Source: Candidatus Omnitrophota bacterium (GTDB lineage Bacteria > Omnitrophota > Gorgyraeia > 2-01-FULL-45-10). Taken from it: 37,600 nucleotides of DNA. The translations under genes were made by a program, and so were the position numbers. The notes under the pieces were generated by a model. The model had not been told where the DNA came from. It was given only the letters and a program-made list of their open reading frames with translations, and searched no databases. The stretch covers positions 1-37,600 of the forward strand of contig JAKLDX010000001.1 of assembly GCA_022703295.1 (NCBI GenBank), in the 5' to 3' direction. Positions 33,244 through 37,600 of the stretch are shown one piece after another. Position 1 is the first letter of the stretch; the number at the start of each line of letters is the position of its first letter.

Positions 33244-33560
33244 CACCACAAAGTCTTGATGTATTCTGCTTCTTCTGCCCCTTTGTATTGGTGCTTTTTA
33301 TAATAGGCCTTTATTGTGTTATAGTGACCACTAATCTGATAAGGGCGCTTATAGGGATAGAGATCCTGATAAAGGCTGTGACGCTTTTACTTATCGTCGC
33401 AGGGTACATAACGGGCCATGTCGCCCTGGCCCAGAGCCTGGTCATCACGCTTGTAGTCATCGAAGTCGTGTTCATGGTCGTTGCCGTAGGCGTGGTGCTC
33501 GGCGCCTACCAGCATTACAATTCGCTCGATGCCGGGAACCTGAGAAAGCTTAAAGGATAA
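33240..33560 (+). CDS. NuoK/MrpC/MbhG-like membrane subunit
   Basis: A 106-residue, three-helix protein. The central helix NLIRALIGIEILIKAVTLLL has the conserved glutamate of NuoK (GIEI), and HVALAQSLVITLVVIEVVFM carries the second conserved glutamate. These acidic residues form part of the ion path through the membrane arm. Start ATG overlaps the NuoJ-like stop (ATGA). Confidence 0.92.
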   Translation: MTPQSLDVFCFFCPFVLVLFIIGLYCVIVTTNLIRALIGIEILIKAVTLLLIVAGYITGHVALAQSLVITLVVIEVVFMVVAVGVVLGAYQHYNSLDAGNLRKLKG

Positions 33561-33566
33561 AAATAT

Positions 33567-33899
33567 ATGAACGCTATACTAATTACGCCGCCGGTTACAT
33601 TGATCATAATCCTGGCCGTCACTCTGATGATCTACCGGCTTTTTTCCCGGCTTGCGTTCAGAGCAAAGAAACCCTCCGACGGGTCGCGGAAATCCTACGC
33701 ATGCGGCGAAGATACATATAACAATATGGCCCAGCCCGACTATACGAACTTTTTTCCTTTTGCGTTTTTTTTCACCATCGCGCATGTCGCGGCCCTTATC
33801 ATGACTACCGTTCCGCGGGAAAGCCTGAGCGTTTTTGCCGTCGCCGCCTTTTACATATTGGGCGCCGTCATCGCGCTTTTCATATTGATGAGAGACTAA
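33567..33899 (+). CDS. NuoA-like membrane subunit (MbhI counterpart)
   Basis: A 110-residue protein with three membrane helices. The loop KKPSDGSRKSYACGEDTYNN has the YxCG cysteine seen in the NuoA/ND3 loop that touches the quinone or active-site region. In the second helix the usual FxVFDVE of NuoA is FFFTIAHVAAL, lacking the acidic pair. By position it corresponds to MbhI of membrane-bound hydrogenase. It lies 6 nt after the NuoK-like gene and just before the hydrogenase small subunit. Confidence 0.8.
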   Translation: MNAILITPPVTLIIILAVTLMIYRLFSRLAFRAKKPSDGSRKSYACGEDTYNNMAQPDYTNFFPFAFFFTIAHVAALIMTTVPRESLSVFAVAAFYILGAVIALFILMRD

Positions 33900-33903
33900 A
33901 TTT

Positions 33904-34362
33904 ATGGGGATGATAAAAAAGATAATAAACTGGTCAAGGTTGAAATCGCCGTGGATCCTGCATTTTAACACCGGAGCGTGCAACGCCTGCGACATCGAAA
34001 TAATAGCCGCGCTGACGCCTCGTTACGACCTGGAAAGGTTCGGCGTGATCTTAAAAGGCACTCCCCGGCATGCCGATGTCCTTGTTTGCTCAGGCCCCGT
34101 GACGCGCCAGATAGAGGACAGGCTTATCAGGATATACGAGCAGATGGCAGAGCCTAAATTCGTCGTGGCCGTCGGCACCTGCGCCTGCACGGGAGGGGTT
34201 TTCGGAGGATGCTACAATGTAAAGGGCGGGATAAATTCGGCCATACCGGTATCCGCTTATATTCCGGGTTGTCCGGCAAGCCCGAAGGCAATAATAGACG
34301 GCGTCGTGAAATTACTGAAGAGCCTTGAAGAGAGTGAAACGAAAGCGGCTCCAGCCAAATAA
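33904..34362 (+). CDS. Group 4 [NiFe]-hydrogenase small subunit (NuoB/MbhJ-like)
   Basis: A 152-residue protein that holds the [4Fe-4S] cluster next to the active site. The ligands are Cys26 and Cys29 (GACNACDIEI), Cys93 (VGTCACTGG) and Cys123 (PGCPASP). The CxxC form is that of group 4 hydrogenases; complex I has two adjacent cysteines (CC) at this place. No signal peptide, as expected for a cytoplasm-facing module. It lies 4 nt after the NuoA-like gene. Confidence 0.94.
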   Translation: MGMIKKIINWSRLKSPWILHFNTGACNACDIEIIAALTPRYDLERFGVILKGTPRHADVLVCSGPVTRQIEDRLIRIYEQMAEPKFVVAVGTCACTGGVFGGCYNVKGGINSAIPVSAYIPGCPASPKAIIDGVVKLLKSLEESETKAAPAK

Positions 34363-34379
34363 TTTTTTCAGGAGAGACA

Positions 34380-34850
34380 ATGTCAGCAGAAGAGAGCATA
34401 AAAAAAGAACTCACAGAGGCGTTCGATTTTATAGGAGAGGATAAAATAAATATACAGAGGCCCGGACGGATATTTATTGAAGTAGGCCAGGAGAATTTCG
34501 CGAAAGTCTTCGATTATGCGGTAAGGCAGTTGAAATTTTCGCATCTTTGCACGATAACGGGATTTGACGAAAAAGAAAGGCTGGCCTTCATGTACCATCT
34601 CACGCAAGGCCCAGGCCCGATGTTAAATATAAAAACGAGCGTTCCGAAGGAAAAGCCGGTTATAAAAAGCGTTACACCGTATTTTCCGGGCGCGGATTGT
34701 TACGAAAGAGAGCTCGAGGACTTGTTCGGAGCCACCGTCGAGGGCCTGATGCCCGGATTCAGGTACCCGCTCCCCGATAATTGGCCGAAAGGACAGCATC
34801 CGTTATTAAAAGACTGGAAGCAGGACACATCCGAGCAAAAGAAAGGGTAG
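34380..34850 (+). CDS. NuoC/MbhK-like subunit
   Basis: A 156-residue soluble subunit of the 30-kDa family. The pattern FSHLCTITGFDEKERLAFMY, then FPGADCYERELEDLFGATV and RYPLPDNWPKGQHPLLKDW, is typical. It bridges the small and large subunits. AGGAGAGAC before ATG 34380 is a clear ribosome binding site. It is a separate protein, not fused to the large subunit as in HycE or HyfG. Confidence 0.93.
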   Translation: MSAEESIKKELTEAFDFIGEDKINIQRPGRIFIEVGQENFAKVFDYAVRQLKFSHLCTITGFDEKERLAFMYHLTQGPGPMLNIKTSVPKEKPVIKSVTPYFPGADCYERELEDLFGATVEGLMPGFRYPLPDNWPKGQHPLLKDWKQDTSEQKKG

Positions 34851-34856
34851 CTTGCC

Positions 34857-36098
34857 ATGCACAATTCAAAAGAATTTAAAATACCTATAGGTCCGCAGCA
34901 TCCGGCGCTCAAAGAACCGGAGAGTTTCAGTGTTGCGCTGAGAGGCGAAAAGATACTCGGCGTTGACATAAGGCTGGGGTACAACCACCGCGGCATAGAA
35001 AAGGCCTGCGAGGAAAGAAGCTATGTGCAGGACATATATCTCATAGAGAGAATATGCGGAATATGTTCGCATGCCCACGCGACTGCCTTTATCCAGGCGG
35101 TCGAAGAGATCGCGCACCTGGCAGTGCCCGAGAGGGCTCTGTACATCCGCACTTTGGTCGGTGAGCTTGAGCGCGTGCACAGCCATCTTCTCTGGCTTGG
35201 CGTTGCGGGGCACGAAATAGGCTTTGACACGCTCTTAATGTATACATGGCGCGACAGGGAGATAGTGATGGATATACTGGCGGACCTGACCGGCAACCGC
35301 GTCAATTACGGGATAAATTCCATCGGCGGCGTAAGGCGCGATATCAGCCCTGCCCAGGTCAAAGATGTGTTAAAGGCCGTAGATAAGCTCGAAGAGAGGA
35401 CCAAATATTATATAGAAGTGGCCACCGAAGAGACGACCATTATCAAAAGGTTGTCGGGAGTCGGCGTGCTGGCTTACGATGACGCGATAAAGCTGGATGC
35501 CGTCGGGCCGACAGCCCGCGCTTCAGGTGTCGCACGCGACGTGAGGCGCGATGACCCGTATGCTGCATATGACAAGATACAATTTAATGTGATAACGGAC
35601 ACTCACAGCGATGTTTACGGGCGGACCGTTGTAAGGGTGAAGGAGCTTATGGAGTCTTACGGCATGATCCGCGAGATCCTTAAGAAGATGCCCGAAGGGC
35701 CCATAGCCATAAAAGCCCCGCCGCGAAGGATACCTGCGGGAGAGGCAATAAGCCGGTATGAGGCGCCGCGCGGGGAGGATGTCCATTACGTAAAATCCAA
35801 CGGCACGGAAAAACCGGAGAGGGTGAAGGTGCGCGCACCGACGCTGGCGAACGTCCAGGCCGTAAAGCATATGCTTAAGGACAGGTTCCTGGCAGATATG
35901 CCTATAGTTATAGCGGCGATAGACCCTTGTTTTTCCTGCACAGACAGGTCGATAGCGATCGAGGACGGCAAAAGCAGAAAGAAAAATGTTATGACCTGGC
36001 AGGAGCTGCACGACTACAGCATTAAGTGGCATCGCGAGAGAGGGTTTGATCCCGCGGAGATAAACAGAAAATTTCACAAGACAATGGAAGGCAAATAA
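34857..36098 (+). CDS. Group 4 [NiFe]-hydrogenase large (catalytic) subunit (MbhL/NuoD-like)
   Basis: A 413-residue catalytic subunit. The first nickel-binding motif is ERICGICSHAH (Cys67, Cys70) and the second is IDPCFSCTDRS (Cys358, Cys361). All four nickel ligands are present, so the protein should bind a NiFe site and make or oxidise H2, unlike NuoD of complex I. The N-terminal IPIGPQHPALKEPESF and GYNHRGIEKA are shared with NuoD. About 50 residues follow the second motif; whether they are removed on maturation cannot be told from sequence. The next gene but one encodes the start of a maturation protease, consistent with processing. Confidence 0.95.
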   Translation: MHNSKEFKIPIGPQHPALKEPESFSVALRGEKILGVDIRLGYNHRGIEKACEERSYVQDIYLIERICGICSHAHATAFIQAVEEIAHLAVPERALYIRTLVGELERVHSHLLWLGVAGHEIGFDTLLMYTWRDREIVMDILADLTGNRVNYGINSIGGVRRDISPAQVKDVLKAVDKLEERTKYYIEVATEETTIIKRLSGVGVLAYDDAIKLDAVGPTARASGVARDVRRDDPYAAYDKIQFNVITDTHSDVYGRTVVRVKELMESYGMIREILKKMPEGPIAIKAPPRRIPAGEAISRYEAPRGEDVHYVKSNGTEKPERVKVRAPTLANVQAVKHMLKDRFLADMPIVIAAIDPCFSCTDRSIAIEDGKSRKKNVMTWQELHDYSIKWHRERGFDPAEINRKFHKTMEGK

Positions 36099-36101
36099 AT
36101 A

Positions 36102-37043
36102 ATGTTAGCGTCGTTAATTTATATTTTAATATTTCCCGGGTTTGCCTTCTTGGGCGTTTTCGGCCTGTTCGCCGAATTCTTTGACCGGAAACTTTACGCA
36201 AGACTTCAGAACAGGGTAGGTCCTCCGTGGTTCCAGCCGTTTGCCGACTTCATAAAACTTCTTGGAAAAGAAGAGATCGTTCCTTGCGACGCGAATCCGG
36301 CGATGTTTACGCTGGTGCCGGTCATTGCGCTTTCGACGGTTGTCGCAGCCTTTCTTTACATACCCTTATGGAATACGACGTCTCTCTTATCGTTCAACGG
36401 TGACATAATAGTTATCCTGTATCTCTTAACCATTCCCACCCTTGCGTTTTTTATCGGAGGATGGTACTCGAGTTCGCTGTTCGCGCGGATAGGCTCTGTG
36501 CGCGCCGTGACCCAGCTTTTTGCCTATGAGGTTCCGCTCTTCATAGGCATACTGTCGGCAGCGCTGCTTGCAAATACATGGTCCTTATCCGAAATAATGA
36601 CGTTTTATAATAAGTCACCGGTGCTTGCCCTATTCAATATCCTCGGTTTCGGAGTTTCTCTTATAGCGCTTTTAGGGAAACTCGAAAAAGTCCCGTTTGA
36701 TATACCAGAGGCCGAAACAGAGATCGTCGCCGGAGCCTTTACCGAATACAGCGGAAAATTCCTTGCCCTGCTGAGGCTGACCCTTGACGTAGAAATGGTC
36801 GCGGGCGCGGCGCTATTGGCCGCGGTATTTCTGCCGTTCGGCCTGGGGGCAAACCCGGTAATAGGTTTTATTTTCTTCATAGCGAAAGTCCTATTTGTAA
36901 TAGCGCTGATCACTCTGCTGCGTACGGTTTTTGCGAGATTGCGCATAGATCAGATGATAAGCTTCTGCTGGAAGCGTATGGTTCCCGTAGCTATTTTGCA
37001 ATTGTTGATATGCCTTATACTAAAAGGGGTGATCCAGCGATGA
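36102..37043 (+). CDS. NuoH/MbhM-like membrane subunit
   Basis: A 313-residue, eight-helix subunit that links the redox module to the membrane arm. Motifs: ARLQNRVGPPWFQPFADFIK, GSVRAVTQLFAYEVPLFIGI and EKVPFDIPEAETEIVAGAFT with EYSG following, all conserved in NuoH, HyfC and MbhM. The charged residues of the E-channel entry are kept. It starts 3 nt after the large subunit and its stop overlaps the ferredoxin subunit by 4 nt. Confidence 0.95.
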   Translation: MLASLIYILIFPGFAFLGVFGLFAEFFDRKLYARLQNRVGPPWFQPFADFIKLLGKEEIVPCDANPAMFTLVPVIALSTVVAAFLYIPLWNTTSLLSFNGDIIVILYLLTIPTLAFFIGGWYSSSLFARIGSVRAVTQLFAYEVPLFIGILSAALLANTWSLSEIMTFYNKSPVLALFNILGFGVSLIALLGKLEKVPFDIPEAETEIVAGAFTEYSGKFLALLRLTLDVEMVAGAALLAAVFLPFGLGANPVIGFIFFIAKVLFVIALITLLRTVFARLRIDQMISFCWKRMVPVAILQLLICLILKGVIQR

Positions 37044-37438
37044 GGCCGGGAAAAATGATAATGGAGGTTCTGAGGTCTATCCTGAAAAAACCGGCGACCA
37101 ATCTTTATCCTGCCGAGAAACTAGAAATGGCGGAAAAATACAGGGGGGAGCTGAAATTCTATCCTGAGCGCTGCATAGGCTGCAAGCTATGCATGAGAGA
37201 TTGCCCGACGGGAGCGATAACCATCCGTAAGGTTGGCGAAAAGAAATTCGAGGCGGAGATCGACCTCGGAAAGTGCATATATTGCGGCCAATGCGTAGAC
37301 TCCTGTCTGAAGAAAGCCCTCGAAATTACGAAGCATATCGAGCTGGCACAGCTGGACCCTAAAAAGTTGAAGGTGGTATTTGGACACGAGCAAGCTGGAG
37401 AAAGCCCTGAAAAGCCGTCTCAGGGGGCCGCAGAATAG
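37040..37438 (+). CDS. Two-[4Fe-4S] ferredoxin subunit (NuoI/MbhN-like)
   Basis: A 132-residue electron-entry subunit. Two cluster motifs are complete: Cys45, 48, 51, 55 (CIGCKLCMRDC) and Cys79, 82, 85, 89 (CIYCGQCVDSC). The hydrogenase most likely takes electrons from ferredoxin here, since no NADH-binding (NuoEFG-type) genes are seen in the operon. I start at ATG 37040, overlapping the NuoH-like stop; an upstream ATG at 37010 lies inside that gene. The C-terminal tail is Glu/Pro-rich and overlaps the start of the protease frame. Confidence 0.94.
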   Translation: MRPGKMIMEVLRSILKKPATNLYPAEKLEMAEKYRGELKFYPERCIGCKLCMRDCPTGAITIRKVGEKKFEAEIDLGKCIYCGQCVDSCLKKALEITKHIELAQLDPKKLKVVFGHEQAGESPEKPSQGAAE

Positions 37439-37490
37439 GATCGCGATCCTCGGGATCGGTTCCGAGTTAAGAGGCGACGATGTAGCCGGG
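37380..37490 (+). CDS. Hydrogenase maturation protease, N-terminal part only (HycI-like)
   Basis: A TTG start with AAGGTGG just upstream gives a protein of which only about 37 residues look native: LEKALKSRLRG followed by RIAILGIGSELRGDDVAG. The latter is the N-terminal strand and metal-site loop of HycI-type endopeptidases, which trim the large subunit after nickel insertion. Beyond about 37490 the frame stays open but turns into a Gly/Asp/His-rich string with no family match, because the DNA changes to a foreign composition. The gene is thus cut by an apparent join. It overlaps the ferredoxin gene by 59 nt. Confidence 0.75.
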
Positions 37491-37598
37491 ATGGGCCAGC
37501 ACCGCCTCGCCGCCGGCGCGGACGATCATGGCGATGGCGTCGGCCATGGGCAGCTTGGGGACGTGGATGGGGACGGCGGCGCTGACCGAGAGCCACCT
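37482..37598 (-). pseudogene. Fragment of a PHP-domain protein in apparently foreign, high-GC DNA
   Basis: Read on the minus strand, 39 codons are open and end in PMADAIAMIVRAGGEAVLA followed by HPGY. This matches the conserved A-I-x-x-I-x-x-A-G-G-x-A-V-L-A-H-P-G stretch of PHP-family phosphoesterases (TrpH/YciV type). By hand count 81 of the 110 bases at 37491-37600 are G or C, far above the rest of the window. The frame stops at 37467 inside native protease sequence. This is a piece of an unrelated gene, most likely joined by assembly error. Confidence 0.65.
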
Positions 37599-37600
37599 GG

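Noticed and set aside
28030..33899. Stand-alone Mrp sodium/proton antiporter
   Set aside because: The membrane genes run without a break into hydrogenase subunits and there are no MrpE, F or G genes.
28030..37438. Respiratory complex I (NADH dehydrogenase)
   Set aside because: The large subunit keeps both CxxC nickel motifs, the small subunit has CxxC rather than the adjacent CC, and no NuoE, F or G gene is in the operon.
37491..37600. Native C-terminal half of the maturation protease
   Set aside because: The frame stays open only because the DNA is very GC-rich; its translation is Gly/Asp/His-rich with no protease motif, while the minus strand gives a clear PHP-domain segment.

Overview
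The window reads as a bacterial contig from an uncultivated, probably anaerobic, Gram-negative-like lineage. Many coding starts are GTG or TTG, genes are packed tightly with ATGA overlaps, several large membrane glycosyltransferases occur, and there is a homospermidine synthase and a membrane-bound [NiFe] hydrogenase. I suspect a candidate phylum of the PVC/Omnitrophota type. That is only an impression of gene content; there is no rRNA or marker gene here to prove it.

Region 1-4150 is accessory DNA. A tRNA-Val(GAC) is followed by a hairpin-rich stretch with no gene, then three AT-rich genes: a TIR/deoxyribosyltransferase-like protein, a membrane-anchored partner 1 nt downstream, and a DUF2971 protein. 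Small REP-like repeats lie between them. This looks like a tRNA-associated defence or conflict island. A possible small RNA with a strong terminator closes it.

Region 4150-15260 is a cell-surface sugar locus. It holds five polytopic membrane proteins that are GT-C glycosyltransferases or resemble them (one is GT87-like), two dolichol-phosphate-mannose-synthase-like GT2 enzymes, a SAM methyltransferase, a nucleotide-sugar epimerase and a SYLF-domain protein. The GT2 enzymes probably load sugars onto a polyprenyl phosphate, which the membrane enzymes then use as donor.

Region 15260-27930 is housekeeping and mixed: an orphan PAS histidine kinase, GalT, a secreted protein with two near-identical repeats, an APC amino-acid permease, a GT9-like protein, homospermidine synthase, a DUF2062 protein, CstA (minus strand), DedA, a membrane-linked gluzincin-type putative peptidase and a GT2 enzyme. 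Several genes have strong promoters whose predicted start of transcription falls on or next to the start codon, so leaderless mRNAs are likely.

Region 28030-37490 is one operon for an energy-converting complex. It has three antiporter-like subunits, NuoJ-, NuoK- and NuoA-like membrane subunits, then small subunit, NuoC-like, [NiFe] large subunit, NuoH-like and ferredoxin subunits in the order of mbhJKLMN, followed by the start of a maturation protease. The large subunit keeps all four nickel cysteines, so it should be a hydrogenase rather than complex I.

The last ~110 bases are about 74% G+C, interrupt the protease, and encode on the minus strand a piece of a PHP-domain protein. I read this as a chimeric join at the contig end, not as native sequence.
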